From NCBI GenBank assembly GCA_030248195.1, contig JASAND010028082.1:93208-157207 (forward strand): a DNA stretch of 64,000 nt, in the 5' to 3' direction. This document shows, piece after piece, positions 18,323 to 31,289 of the stretch. Position 1 is the stretch's first letter, and each line of letters starts with the position of its first letter. Made by a program: the position numbers and the translations under genes. The notes under the pieces are model-generated. The model did no database searches, had not been told where the DNA came from, and saw only the letters and a program-made list of their open reading frames with translations. Source of the stretch: Trissonchulus latispiculum. Lineage: Eukaryota > Nematoda > Enoplea > Enoplida > Ironidae.

Positions 18323-20503
18323 ACGAGTTGATTAAGATTGCTAGGAGCCACACTTCTGACCTTGATAAGCCAATTCCTCTCAGGCTTAGCGAAAGCGAAG
18401 AACGCTCATTCAAGGATGCCGTGAACTGTCACATCTGTGATAAACAGCTTCAAGCGGACAGAGTAAGAGATCATTGTCACTTATGTGGAAATTACAGGGG
18501 TCCAGCACACAACAAATGTAATCAACTATATCGCTTAAACAGAGACGTAACGATTAGATAAAGAAAGTGATAAGGAATGCAAAGAAGCTAAACTTGCTGA
18601 TGGGTACGGCGAAGAGTATACTCCATGGAAGATCAAGTTTATTGACAGTTATCAATTTCTAACATCCTCTTTGGATGCACTTGTAAAGAATCTGCAGTCT
18701 GAACAGCTATTTCTGACGTCAGCTGTTTTCCCTGATGAATCACAACGTGAACTGCTCTTTCGCAAAGGCATATATCCTTATGATTATATGGATTTCTGGC
18801 ATCGCTTTGATGAAGATAAACTTCCACCTAAATCAGCCTTTTATAACCGGCTGATGAACCAGGAAATCTCTGACGAAGATTATGATCATGCAACGGAGAT
18901 TTGGAGGCACTTTAATATTGTAACTCTTGGTGAATATCATGACCTGTACTTGTTATGCGATGTTTTATTACTGGGAGATGTTTTTGAGACTTTTAGGGCT
19001 TTCTGCCTTCAGCATTATGGCTTGGATCCTATCCATTACATTACATTACCAAGTTTTGGATGGGATGCTTGTCTTAAGCTGACTGGAGTAAAGCTGGAAC
19101 TTCTCAAAGATGTCAACCAGTACATGTTTTTTGAGCAGGGTATTCGTGGAGGCGTAGCGATGATTTCTCACCGTTATGCCAAAGCAAATAATCCCTATTT
19201 AGAAAATTATGATAGCTCGTTACCATTGTCATATATTTTATATCTTGATGCTAATAACTTGTATGGATGGGCTATGAGTCAAAAATTGCCGTGTTCAAAT
19301 TTTCACTGGCTTTCCCAAGCTGAAATTGAGAAAATTGATTGGCATACTGTGGATACAGAGGGAAAGGAGGGATATGTTTTGGAAGTTGATTTGGGGTACC
19401 CAAAAGAACTTCATAATCTTCATAATGCCTATCCCCTGGCACCTGAGAAATTGTGTATTTCCAATGATATGTTATCACCATACTGTAAGGCATTGCAGTC
19501 GCGTCTTGGTATTAAAACTGGTATTGTGCATAAGCTGGTGCCTAATCTTTCAAATAAGCAAAAGTATATAATTCACTTTCGTAATCTAAAATTATATTTA
19601 TCATTAGGCTTAAAATTACAGCATGTGCATCGCGTCCTGGCATTTAATCAGTCAGCCTGGATGCATAAATATATCGATTTCAATACTGAGATGCGGAAAG
19701 CGGCTACTACTGATTTTGAGAAGAATTTGTTTAAATTATTAAATAACTCTGTATTCGGTAAAACTATGGAAAATGTTCGTCGTTACGTCAATGTGGAACT
19801 AGTACATGAACAAGCTCGGTTTCGCAAACTAGTATCCAAACCTCGTTTTGAGCGGGCAACTGCTTTTAATGAGGATTTGGCTGCTGTTTGTATGAGCCGG
19901 GCGACGGTTGAGCTTAATAAGCCCATATATGTGGGCTTTACTGTGCTTGATCTGTCAAAATTGCTCATGTACGATTTTCACTATAACCATGTTATTGGTA
20001 AGTATGGATGTGCTGTGAAATTGCTTTTTACTGATACTGACAGTCTCTGTTATTTAGTTGAATGTAATGATGTATATAAAGATATGTCTGTAGATACTGA
20101 TTTGTTTGACTTTAGCGACTATCCGAAGGATCATCCATTGTATTCTTTGAAAAACAAAAAACAGATTGGTAAAATGAAGGATGAGACTTCAGGTAGTCCT
20201 ATTAATGAATTTTGTGGGCTTCGTGCTAAAATGTATAGTTTTGTATGTAATGGTGTGGACAAAAAACGCGCCAAAGGTGTAACAAAGTGTGTAGTAAAGA
20301 ATACCTTATGTCATGATGATTTTGTGCAATGTTTGTCTAAAGGGGCCTATCGACGAGATGTAATGGATATGATCAGAAGCGATAAGCATCAAATCTACTC
20401 TATAAAAACCAACAAAATAAGCTTATCAGCTTTTGATGATAAACGTTACATCCTGGACGATGGCATTGAATCTTATGCTTATGGACATTATGCAACTCTG
20501 TAA
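18323..20503 (+). pseudogene. Polinton family 2 DNA polymerase B, 3' half
   Basis: The frame 18671-20503 is intact for 610 residues and holds the ExoIII motif (YLLCDVLLLGD, residues 93-103), Pol A (YLDANNLYGW, catalytic D193), Pol B (NNSVFGKTMEN, 358-368) and Pol C (DTDS, 455-458). Upstream, 18328-18558 encodes the recombination-endonuclease-VII-like zinc finger (CHICDKQL, CHLCGNYRGPAHNKC), followed by a deletion that removes ExoII. The N-terminal half, ExoI included, is missing because of the junction with the gypsy fragment. The catalytic palm is complete but the gene is 5' truncated, so it is probably inactive. AATAAA runs follow at about 20539. Confidence 0.9.
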
Positions 20504-20867
20504 TATGTATCAGATTGTTGTGATTGTAGTAACTGCAATAAATAAATAAATTGACTCAAGTGGTTATTGATTGTTGCTATCTAGGAGTTAGGAGTGTATA
20601 TTTAGTTTAAGTAGGATTAGTAGGTGATTTTGGAAAATCCAAGGAAGATGTGCATACTAACATCATTACTATTAAGCAGAACGGTGTGGAACCGACGTAA
20701 TTGTAGACGTAATTGTAGGGTATCGAGACATCTTTGTGTGGTTCATGAACTTTAAAATAGGTTATCAACTATAACGTTATATATCTACTGTCTACTGTAG
20801 TAAGGCACTGTTTGCCCACGCTGCCCACAGTGTGGGCGCAGGCTGAATCGGTATTTTCCTTACTACT
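20504..20867 (+). mobile_element. Polinton family 2 terminal segment
   Basis: This noncoding segment is matched, in inverted orientation, by 56264-56630. It ends GGTATTTTCCTTACTACT at 20867, the complement of AGTAGTAAGGAAAATACC at 56264. AG...CT ends are typical for Polinton terminal inverted repeats. The following bases (TAAGAC) do not match the sequence outside 56264, so these are ends of two different insertions. Confidence 0.75.
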
Positions 20868-21057
20868 TAAGACAAACTAAAAAAAAAAGGAGCATTTGAT
20901 GGAGGATTGATCTGATATATACGTCACATGCTATTTCATAGCAATTAATAATTCACCTGCTATTTGGCGGATAGCCCCACTCCAGATGCTGCAACAGTTA
21001 GAAGCGGGATTTTTTGGTTTTCGGATTTGCGTCAACTTTGCCTCCCACTTAATTTAA

Positions 21058-22039
21058 GGTGGTGATTCCTTTTGGAGACATCAACTTTGAACCACTATTA
21101 TTCATTCATTATTTGGAGTTGAGAAGTCATCTTTATATCAAAATGTAGCTTAACCTTTTCTCTTTTCAATGCGTACAATGAATCTAAGTTTGGCTTTCCA
21201 AAATGTTTTTCCTGTCTTTTAGAAGAAGTATAATTTTTCAGATTTTTTGCAGGCTGAAGTAAATTTTTTCGCAGGACATCGGTTGGAGCATTCGATACCT
21301 CTATCAAATAGCTGGGGACCTTTTTTTAGTTATTGTGATATCGCTCTTCGTTATGGAGAAATAAACTAAAATGTCTGCGCAACCTGGATTTTGCCTACTT
21401 TTCACTACTTTGGCAAGCCACTACTTCAGTTAGAAAGCAGCTATCGGGGCAACTAAAAAAGGGTCCCGGGGTATCTTTGTGTAGAACATATCTGCTAAGT
21501 GGCAACTCTCTAGCTTGCATACTAAATTCTGCACAATCGCTGGAAAAAATTTGGTCGTGTTTTTGCAAAAACTACATTTTTTGTGATAGCAGCATAAGGG
21601 ATAGCAATTGTACGATGGTCATGCCTCCGATAATTGGCCTCTGTGAGACCTTTAAATCGACACCCTTAGTTAAATTTTACGGCTTTCGTAGCTCAAGAAG
21701 TAGTGGGTTATTTGATTTCTGCAGAAAGGACAAGTTTTTGATGCCAAAATAAGAAAATTGGCTATATCTCACGATAGGGAAAAGATAGAAAGTTGCTTCC
21801 AAAAGCAAAATTGTAGAGTTTAACGAGTTCTTTCGGATGGATATAGTCATAGCCATGCAGCTGCTGCCAAACTTTCAGAAATTGGCAAAAACCGCCCTGA
21901 ACGCAAATGTTGAATTTTTGAAGCGCGATTGCGCAGAGGGTGTTAGAACGCTAAAAGAACTTATTTTGGAAAGTTTCGTTGAATTTCATCCTGGTTTACG
22001 CCGTCAATCAACAATATGTGCAAAAAAGGAATCACCACC
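21058..22039. mobile_element. TTAA-flanked DNA transposon C (non-autonomous)
   Basis: Flanked by TTAA at 21054-21057 and 22040-22043, with inverted ends GGTGGTGATTCC and GGAATCACCACC. It is 0.98 kb and has no transposase. Interior phrases about 'gcaaaaac' and 'tttgaaag' resemble elements A, B and D in style. Confidence 0.8.
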
Positions 22040-22043
22040 TTAA

Positions 22044-22945
22044 GCTGCATTTTTTGCGATATTTCGCTGGAATTTTGCGTCATATAATTGTTTTAGCGTT
22101 TTTTGTGCAAAAATTGCTTTATTCATGAAAATTTCGATAATTTCTTTAGTGTAACATGATTTATATAATCGTATGAAAGACTATCTAGAAACTTGACGCT
22201 GTTTAGCAGTAATGCACGATTACAAGACAGATATATACCTATAGATGTGTCCAGTCCACTATACACGACATGGGGTCTGAGGGGCGGACCCCCTTTAGAA
22301 GCGGAAGATGTTTTGTAATTGCAGAAACATCCGTAATGGAAATAATTAAAATTTGGCATCTGATTTGTTGCATCTACGCATATCGTGATTCTGACTAAAT
22401 TTTCGATATTATTGACACAAATCAATATTCCGATGTTTCAATGTTATATAAATCATAAATTAAACATAAATTCTGTTTCGAAAACTCTGATAACTACTGA
22501 CTGTTCCCTGAAAAGATTATTGGAAATGAGTAGCGGGAGCAGGGGGTCTGGGAGGAGAGCGGAGCCCCCAGAAGTTGGGGATTTTTCGCAATTAATTTGG
22601 CATCTGTTACATCTAACTAAAGCATCTAATAATGCGTTATTGTGTTAATTGCATCTAATTACATCGGCTTAGTAATTAAATTGATTGGCTAAACAGTGCA
22701 AATACTTGTGCAAAAATGTTTCAAAATTGTTCAAAGAATATAAGCTTGACAAAAGGCCAAATTGTACTTATTTTTTAGTTTTCCAGTACTTATTCAGAAT
22801 TCCAGAGTTTTGTGCTAGTGCAGTTTAAAGATATTTTCTGTTAGGTACGAGCTATTTATAATAGTTTTTTATTCTATGCTGAGAAGTAAGTTGTTTATTG
22901 GTTTATTGTTAATCATTATTATATTATCCTTATTATTTGGTTCAG
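22044..22945. other. No recognised gene; G-rich repeat phrases
   Basis: Two related stretches, 22268-22320 and 22535-22580, contain 'ggggtctg(a/g)g.....ggacccc' type phrases next to 'aatttggcatctg'; they look like remnants of one repeat family. The end of the interval is a plausible intron 3' end (tttggttcag). Confidence 0.4.
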
Positions 22946-23107
22946 GTTCATCTAGGACTGCAAGAACGCATGTATGATCTTCATAAAAATCAGGAAGCTA
23001 TCATGAATCAGCTACAATCAGTGAAATCACAGCTAGGCCGAATTCAGAAACTTGTTCATAATGTTTCGGCTAAAAAAGAATTAGCACCAAGGAGTCCGCA
23101 AAGATGA
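22946..23107 (+). CDS. Orphan terminal exon encoding a coiled coil (SK-channel-like)
   Basis: After a good 3' splice site (ttggttcag) an open 53-codon stretch runs to TGA at 23105-23107. Residues 5-38 form a heptad-rich helix (LQERMYDLHKNQEAIMNQL) followed by a basic tail. The register 'xYDL....E.....L..+...L' resembles the C-terminal coiled coil that follows the calmodulin-binding domain in SK channels. The channel gene in this window (52.5-56.2 kb) lacks precisely this exon. Joining it directly to the last visible SK exon would give a stop by phase, so at least one more exon would be needed. Identity is an inference. Confidence 0.45.
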   Translation, partial: VHLGLQERMYDLHKNQEAIMNQLQSVKSQLGRIQKLVHNVSAKKELAPRSPQR

Positions 23108-23134
23108 CATTTTGTGTTATGTTTTACGTCTTAC

Positions 23135-23553
23135 CAAGAGTACATAATGATAAGAGTATGACAAGCCTAACACTCTATGCAGTGTAGGCCAAAACTATGC
23201 TATGCGCCCTATCGGCTGACCCCCCCCCGCGAATTGACCCCTTGTCACACCGCCCCTATATGGGTACATAGTCCCAAACTGGGGTCACTCACCCGCTTAG
23301 CATGTTTTTTACATGCAAGTGTTAAACATACACGCTTAAACCCCCTCCCCAAATTGGGCCGCTACTAATTTCAACGTGTAATTATGCAAAGCAGTGAGCG
23401 ACCCCCGTTTGGACCACGTTTCCATATAGGGCGGTGTGAGAGGGGGTCAATTCGTGGGGGGGGGTCAGCCGATAGCGCGCATAGCATAGTTTTGGCGTTC
23501 ACTGCATAGAGTGTTAGGCTTGTCATAGTCTTATCATTATATATGTACTCTTG
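23135..23553. mobile_element. Foldback element 2 with perfect 7-bp duplication
   Basis: Starts CAAGAGTACATAAT and ends GTACTCTTG, like element 1, and is flanked by GTCTTAC on both sides (23128-23134, 23554-23560). The arms are about 125 bases each. The centre holds 'gggtcactcacccgct' and a mirrored G-run. It lies 28 bases after the stop of the coiled-coil exon, i.e. in the likely 3' UTR. No ORF. Confidence 0.9.
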
Positions 23554-23728
23554 GTCTTACTTATTTACAGAATGTATGGTGAGACGAGAAAGCGTATTGA
23601 GCGAATAAAGTTGGCTAACTTCAATAGCTTGATTCTGGGGATTGAAATGTTGAGGGCTTAAATTGCACATCCTACGATCACTAGTCCAGCTTAAGTTAGA
23701 CTTTGACATTACCATTTTATTGAGCAGG

Positions 23729-24005
23729 CTGTGACGATAAAACAGATAGACAACAATAAACTAGCGGACTGTATTCGAAGACTATAATTCACAACAACAA
23801 GTTGTGGCAACAAAGTGTTTGCCAAAAGGTCCCAAACCAAAACCTATGCATTTTAGGTTTTATGCATAGTCTCAAGCATAACAACGCTCTAGCTGGAAAC
23901 GCTAGCAGTCAAATAAATTCAATGTAAACAACAGAAAGATCGGGAGAATTCCCGACACTCTCGCCAAGAGTCAACTAGAAGATCCTTCATAAAGCGGTGG
24001 GGGGG
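23729..24005 (+). pseudogene. Second Polinton 1-like fragment: protease tail plus promoter block
   Basis: Positions 23729-23788 encode a tail (QIDNNKLADCIRRL then TAA) corresponding to the end of the protease at 8324. The following 170 bases match the region before the TBP-like gene: tttgccaaaa, a diverged octamer box, 'agctggaaacgctagcag', and TCGGGA-gaat-TCCCGA at 23940-23955. The TBP-like coding sequence itself is not present; homology ends near 24005 at a G-run. Confidence 0.6.
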
Positions 24006-24532
24006 CCCGCTGATGGGAATTCTTCATGATTGGTATTCTATCGGCCAGATAGATTTTATCCGTAACAGAAAAGATAACCTCTCCAAGAGAGGAAGAGCTT
24101 GCCAAGTCCCGTTAGGTGAAAATTAAAATCCATCTTTATCAATAATGTTCGGGTCCATTGCCTTTCGCCAACCAGAAACAAATGATGGTTTAAGAGTGTA
24201 CCAGTTCAGATACGTAATCCCCGTACGCTCTACCACTTGATCCAAGACATTCATTAACTTGGCAAACTTTTCGAGCCCTACTCTAATGCTCGTACTCAAC
24301 CTAACTACTAAGCACTACGGGGTAGGTAGGTACGCGCAAAAGGAAACGGCAGAACCTGAAGGAGACGTTGTTTCAGTCGACCTGTGAATAACACCCTCGC
24401 CAAAGCTAAAGGAACAACGTGTGAAACCTACCCCGAATATAGTCAACAACCCCACAAAATACACGCTCAAACTAAACTAAGACTGCCAGAATTTGTCTAA
24501 ACTACCTACCTACCTACCGAACAATAAAACTA
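24006..24532. other. No recognised gene
   Basis: I see no supportable feature apart from a TACC microsatellite-like run (24503-24518). Confidence 0.4.
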
Positions 24533-25390
24533 AGAGAAAATTTTAGAACGATAGGTACCAACAAGAACATACACATAGGCCAATAAGAAACAACGTGTGC
24601 GCAAAGTCTCCGGCAAGTAGCAGTGGTATATTTACTGATACTTCGTTTATGCTCATACATACGTTTAGACAATTGTCTTCCAGTCTTTCCAACATATTGC
24701 ATGCCACAATCATCACACATGATCACGTAAACTAAGTTATGACTCTTGCAAGTCTCAGGCATAACCGTAGCGGGTGTACATACAGTGTTAAAGTTAATAT
24801 TATTATTATAGTAACTACTAAATTGTGATCCATCCATATAAAGTTGGCAGCATTTACAGTTTTTCTTATTGCACGTCCTACCAGTACTAACTGCTAAGTT
24901 GCCCAGTTTATCTCCGTTCACAATCATGCAATCTTCAGTGTCGGCATGTGCCAGATTAGTTGAAAGATTAGGGATGTCAGAGTCGGCGTTCGTGTGCAGG
25001 TCCATGTCCGATTCCGTAGTTCCACCAGTGGGGCATATATTCTCCTCGCCCGCTACAGTGCCCCCCGGGGCATTTTCATTATTTGTACTAACCATGGAAG
25101 AAAAGAACAGAAACAAAAGCCATATGGTCAAATCCAAGCCGTAGTCATAGCCACTGGGTGCCGACTCCGACGAATAACAATTGGCAGACAAGCGATCAGG
25201 CCTGATAAAACGATACAGTTTTTGGTACCAAGCCAAAATTAAAAACATAAGATTAACGTGTACAACACGACAGCCATAGGCAGGAGGAAGGACCAGCCAG
25301 ATGCCGTCCTGCCTAAAGGCTGAACAACAAAGAGAAAATTTTAGAACGATAGGTACCAATAAGAACATACACATAGGCCAATAAGAAACA
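24533..25390. repeat. 60-bp direct repeats bracketing an endonuclease fragment
   Basis: 24533-24592 and 25331-25390 are nearly identical ('agagaaaattttagaacgat...'). They bracket a Penelope endonuclease fragment, so the interval may be a duplication or a pseudo-LTR-like arrangement. Confidence 0.7.
24596..25050 (-). pseudogene. Penelope-like GIY-YIG endonuclease fragment, copy B
   Basis: Minus-strand reading has CNKKNCKCC (zinc-binding linker) and LVYVIMCDDCGMQYVGKTGR with RMYEHKRS, the GIY-YIG core. It is cut off near 24596, before the catalytic glutamate region, and its 5' side joins unrelated sequence near 25050. The endonuclease nicks target DNA for Penelope retrotransposition; this copy is truncated. 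Closely related to copy A at 27924-28676. Confidence 0.85.
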
Positions 25391-25850
25391 TAATAATATA
25401 TTCTGTGCATAAAACATCCTTGGGGTAGCGATTACCATGCATAAGCAAGCTACCCAAAATACTGAGGGTACAATAGATAACAAATATGAATCAACCCCTA
25501 CGATGTGATACAGACACAGTCATACAGGTTAGGTGCATTCACTCGCTGACCACTCTGCCAGACTGATACTAGTATTCGGCGGGCGTCGTCAGTGGCGTAC
25601 CGACATACTAGTTGCAGCTTTAGGTTTTTTGAGCCCCCTGATTGAAAAGGAATTGAAAAGCGTTTCTGCCCTGTGGTCCCATTCACACGTGTTGTTTAGT
25701 GTTTACATGCAAACAAAAAACATAGACCCCGATCTCATTGCTGAGACAGGTAAGTATAAGTAGAGAGTATTTCCAGGCAAGCCTGGTAAGCAGTACGCAC
25801 AAAGCGTAATATTTTTTGAAATAAGTCAAATAAATACCATACATTCTTAA
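25391..25850. other. No recognised gene between Penelope pieces
   Basis: No supportable coding sequence. It separates the RT stop at 25851 from endonuclease fragment B and probably contains an unrelated insertion. Confidence 0.35.
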
Positions 25851-27865
25851 TTAATTTCTTACGTTCCTTTCATCAGTAAGTTGGAATTTTTCTTTGATCC
25901 ATGTTTGCTGTTTAAGTGTTTTGTCTAGGCTGCGTAAGAACATCTTCTTTGAATGTCCTCTATTCAGACAAGTTTCAAATAGATCTTTATAGTTTTTTCT
26001 GAGATGAATTAATTTGTCATTTATTTCACAGATTCGTGTTAATTGATAAATTATTGTATTTTTCATGATTTTACTGGATATATTAGAGTCTGTGGGAGGG
26101 AATTTGTAAGTACAAAAATCGAAACCTTCCCTTTTGTCATGCATTTTAGTAGTGAAAGTTTCATTAGAGATACTTATGTTTAAGTCCAGTACATTAGCTT
26201 CTTTATTACTTGAATTAACTTTATTTAGTTCTAAATCTGGGGGATAAATTTTAGTTTGATTTTTTTCCAAGACGTTGTGATCATTAATGGTTGTGATATC
26301 GTCAATGTATCTATATACGTAGATAAGAAACTTAGCCAGGTGTGAATTATCTTTATCGGTTATAAATTTATGCTCAAAATAGTTTAAGGTTAGATTAGCT
26401 ATAGTTGGGGCAGCATTTGTTCCCATTGGTATACCAATTTGTTGAAGAAACAATTTGTTGCCCATTTTAAAGTAAGTGTTTTCTATTAAAAACTGTAACA
26501 TATTTATAATATCGGCGTTAGTGTATGTAGTATATTTAGGTGCACCGTTTCCCCAATACGCTTTGCCATATCGTATATGAATACGGTTAGTCACGTCGTT
26601 GTTTGGCTTAAAGCAGAAATGATAGTGTTATGCTGCAATGTAGTATGCAAGGTAGTAAAGTCATAAGTATTAATTGTTTGGGCCATTTTATTTCCATTTA
26701 ACTGTTTTAGTGTTTTTAGTATAGGTTTATTGCTATCGATGATCCAAAAAGGATTACAGTTTGTAGTACATTCCAATATTTTACTTCGCCTTTTTCTACT
26801 TATGGAAATAAGCTTGAGTATTTTATCTAGAGTAATTGAAAGAGGACTGCAAGAAGTGTTACGACTAGCTATTATAGTTGTGAATTTTATAGGAGTTTTG
26901 TGAAATTTTGGAATTATATAGATAAATGGTAGTTTGTTGTTGTCATTACAGCTGATATTAAGAGATTTACAAAATGCATTTATTCTACTTATTATACTAT
27001 TTTCATTATCTGGTTGAATTTCACGATAAGTGTTGTTGTTTGTAGTATTTAGTATTCCTAGTTCCTTAAAGACAGAATAAATGTAAAATTCTTTACAAAT
27101 GATAGCTATATTTTGTGATGCCTTATCTACAGGAGTAAACACAAACTTTTCCTTATAACTGCTTAATAAGTGATGTAAGTCGTATGTTTGATATGGGCTA
27201 TTACCAATAGTAGCATTCTTTATGAAAGACGAAATTTCTGTTTTTACCTTATTACCCCATATATGAAGCCTTCGATTATCCCAATGACATTTCCTAATTA
27301 TTTTTTCAATATATTTATTGATTCCTCCATAAGTATCCTTAATAGTTTGTAGTTTGCAAGATTTTTGTGGAATTCTATACTTAGGACCTTTACTGAGCAA
27401 GGATTCTAATGTATCATTTTCTAATACTTTATAATTACCAGTAATTATATGGTTGTGAACACTATCCTTAAATTGAGATTGATGGCAATCGCATGAAAAA
27501 CCATTTTCGAAATAAGATTTCAAGCATACATCACAATCGAGGGAGTTTATAGCATCCTTATTATTAATTATTTCATTTGCAATAGGTTTTTTATATTTGA
27601 AATAAACTGAGGGATTGTGTGCTTGCGTTCTACTATTTAAGTAAGACCAATATTGTTTACACTTATCAAATAAAGACTGAAAATTTACCTTATCTATTAG
27701 CTTGTTACTAAAATCTATGATCATGAAATCTCTTTTGGTTTTTCGAGAAATTGTTTTATCCTCTACACGACAGTTAATTATATCCTTAATAAAGTCATAG
27801 ATAGGATTAGAATTATCCTGTTCGAGAACTTCTATTATCTTTTTAATCTGTCTTATACCTGTCTG
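25851..27865 (-). pseudogene. Penelope-like reverse transcriptase
   Basis: Two adjoining frames (27865-26591, 26594-25851) form one RT broken by a shift near 26595. N-terminal part: FTPVDKASQNIAIICKEFY and LPFIYIIPKFHKTP. Palm: TYDFTTLHTTL carries the first catalytic Asp; QIGIPMGTNAAPTIANL is the B' motif; YVYRYIDDI carries the catalytic YIDD. The order and the nearby GIY-YIG endonuclease identify a Penelope-like element. The upstream frame is open beyond the first ATG (27724) to about 27890, so the true start is uncertain. Single frameshift; otherwise well preserved, so fairly young. Confidence 0.85.
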
Positions 27866-27923
27866 TGCGAGAACCTTTAAGGATAAGACAAGTTAATAAT
27901 ATATAGTTGTCGTTTATTACCAA

Positions 27924-28676
27924 TTACCAAACTTTTAATTTCGTCAGTTGTAAAGACTTAGAATTTTTTCTATTTCTATTTGTTCTGTTTTTGTTATTGG
28001 AGCTGGTAACGTTAATATTCTTTTTTATCAATAAATTATGTAAAACAGAAAATTTAGTGTTTTCTCCTCGTAATAGTTCATTTAGACCATATGGATACTT
28101 AGTTTTTAAACGTCTTATTCAATAAGCTTCTCTATGTCTTCTAATTTTTCTGTCCAGAACTTTGTCACCTGTTTCTGGTAACACTTCAATCACTTGTACA
28201 TGAAATGTCTTGCAGTTGCCTGTATTAATGTGTGCGGAAAATCTCCGGCAAGTAGCAGTGGTATATTTACTGAAACTTCGTTTATGCTCATACATACGTT
28301 TAGACAATTGTCTTCCAGTCTCTCCAACATATTGCATGCCACAATCATCACACGTGATCACGTAAACTAAGTTATGACTCTTGCAAGTCGCAGGCATAAC
28401 CGTAGCGGGTGTACATACATTAAAGTTAATATTATTATAGTAGCTACTAAATTGTGATCCATCCATATAAAGTTGGCAGCATTTACAGTTTTTCTTATTG
28501 CACGTCCTACCAGTACTAACTGCTAAGTTGTCCAGTTTATCTCCGTTCACAATCATGCAATCTTCAGTGTCGACATGTACCAGATTAGTTGAAAGATTAG
28601 GGATGTCGGAGTCGGCGTTCGTGTGCAGGTCCAAGTCCGATTCCGTTGTTCCACCAGTGGGGCATATAAGCCCTAA
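27924..28676 (-). pseudogene. Penelope-like GIY-YIG endonuclease, copy A, 3' complete
   Basis: Carries the CNKKNCKCC linker, YVITCDDCGMQYVGETGR, RMYEHKRS, INTGNC and HREAY followed by IRRLKTKYPYGLN, i.e. the entire GIY-YIG domain with its C-terminal signature. A TGA at 28119-28121 replaces what reads as a Trp codon; past it the frame is open to TAA 27924-27926. It lies upstream (in transcription sense) of the RT, so two elements are arranged head to tail, as is common for Penelope elements with pseudo-LTRs. It starts abruptly near 28676. Confidence 0.85.
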
Positions 28677-28749
28677 CCTGCAATCAGATGGAGACCTAAA
28701 TTTTACCGTAAGTTTTGCAACTCTAGCTAACAAAGAAATACAAAACAAT

Positions 28750-29573
<824 letters not shown>

Positions 29574-29974
29574 CCTGGTATAAAATCTCGTAAAATAATA
29601 CAGAGTTGCCAGATTTCGAAACCTCCTTCTACTAAAAATGGAGCTAGCTTTATATGATGAACATATAGCTTAGAGACAGTACTCCATGCCTGCATGTGTT
29701 AATATATATATAACCCGCAGCAATCATTCCGTCTCCAGGCGGAATAAAAAAATACCTAAAAATTTCTGTACTGCGCTAGGCTTAGCAGAATCAAGCCATC
29801 TTTGGCACATTTATTGACAACTATAAGGAGTTATTAAACTAAGTTATATTATGTCACTTGCAGAAGAGCTGTTAATATTTACTGCTAACTAACAAAACAA
29901 AGATCATATATGGCTAATGGTATCAAATATGTTTATAGAAAGCAATCGCTGTTCTTTAGGTTACGTCTAAGTTC

Positions 29975-31170
29975 ATCCTGGAGCCCGCTACACGGCCCGG
30001 TCAGACCGGCCCGGAGCCCGCTACAAGGCCCGGACGGTCCGAACCAATGCCGATATGTAATTCGAAATCGAAATCTGACAGCTCAAATTTACGCACACAG
30101 ATTTCCCTTTTAGGGAATCTTTTATTATACAAGCAGCTTTGTAACATGATTTATGGGTTATGGTTTAACCACGTCTTTTAGTCTTAGCCTTAATATATAT
30201 ATCTGATGTCGCGTAAATTTAAACTTATGTGAAAATCTCAAGTTTAATACCTTATACCGTTGCAGCAAATGTTTTACCCTACTCACGATGGTGCTTAACT
30301 TCCGAAACTTGATTTACTGCATCAGAATGTAAAATAATTACTGTCGATTTGCCCGTTTATGACCCCTTCTAATTTCCTGAAATTCGACTTAGACGACTTA
30401 GCTAAAAAGACAATTATCGTCTGTGATTAAGCCATCAAGCGATTGCTCAATGAGTAATATAATATATAATTATATAATGATTGAAGGAACAACCAATGTC
30501 CCATTGTAGAAGCATCGCAAATAATTTGCTTGAAAGTAAAAGAATAAATTTAGATTAATATACTTTTCCTTGTTATGCAAGCTCACAACTCAAATTGTTC
30601 CGGATCGCGCCTAATGTGAGTGGATTTTGAAAGCCACGCGCGTTACTTTCACAGCTATGGCCGACGGCATGCCAGTTTGGCACTTCTCTGGGCCGCTGAA
30701 CAAAACTACTCAATTGGCATTCAGAAACCATCAAATCAAAACAAATTTAAGTAAAAAGTAATTCTTTTAGGACAAAGAAATTATAGAAGAAGCATTTTCG
30801 CAAATCCGTTGTCTCATCACGCCACCAAATCTTCATTTAGATGTGAACAAATGAGAAAGTAATTTGGCTTTTAGCTATACATTCTACATGTAATTGTGCA
30901 ATAGACAGGCGATAAAACACTAACTGTATACTTGGTCACGATTAGCCCGGTGAGCCCGGTGGGCCCGGTGAGCCCTGTAAGCCCGGTGAGCCCTGTAAGC
31001 CCGGTGAGCCCGGTGGGGCCGGTGGTTTCACCGGGCCTTGTAGCGGGCCAGGCTTTTGAGACCCTCCGGGCCGGGCCCGGGCCGGGCTCAATCAAAAAAC
31101 TCCCATGCCGGGCTTACTTCGGGCTGGCCCGGGCTCGGAGCCCGCTACACGGCCCGGGAACAGCCCTAGT
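29975..31170. repeat. GC-rich region with GCCCGGTGA minisatellite
   Basis: 'gagcccgctacacggcccgg' type phrases occur near 29980 and 31138, and a nine-base minisatellite (gcccggtga / gccctgtaa) occupies 30945-31025. The sequence between 30120 and 30930 is AT-rich with no recognised gene. The two GC phrases may be the ends of one old element. Confidence 0.5.
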
Positions 31171-31289
31171 TTCGTCATCAATATACGCATTGTCTTGTAT
31201 TATTTCGGGGTCTTCGCTTCGTCCTTATTAATAATTTCGTTAGCTGCCAATTTTCTAGCTGCAGCTGTAATTCTACTGAAATAGCTGGC

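Noticed and set aside
24514..25410. 298-codon minus frame as one membrane protein
   Set aside because: It joins two copies of a 60-bp direct repeat, unrelated sequence and an endonuclease fragment; the hydrophobic ends come from the repeat.
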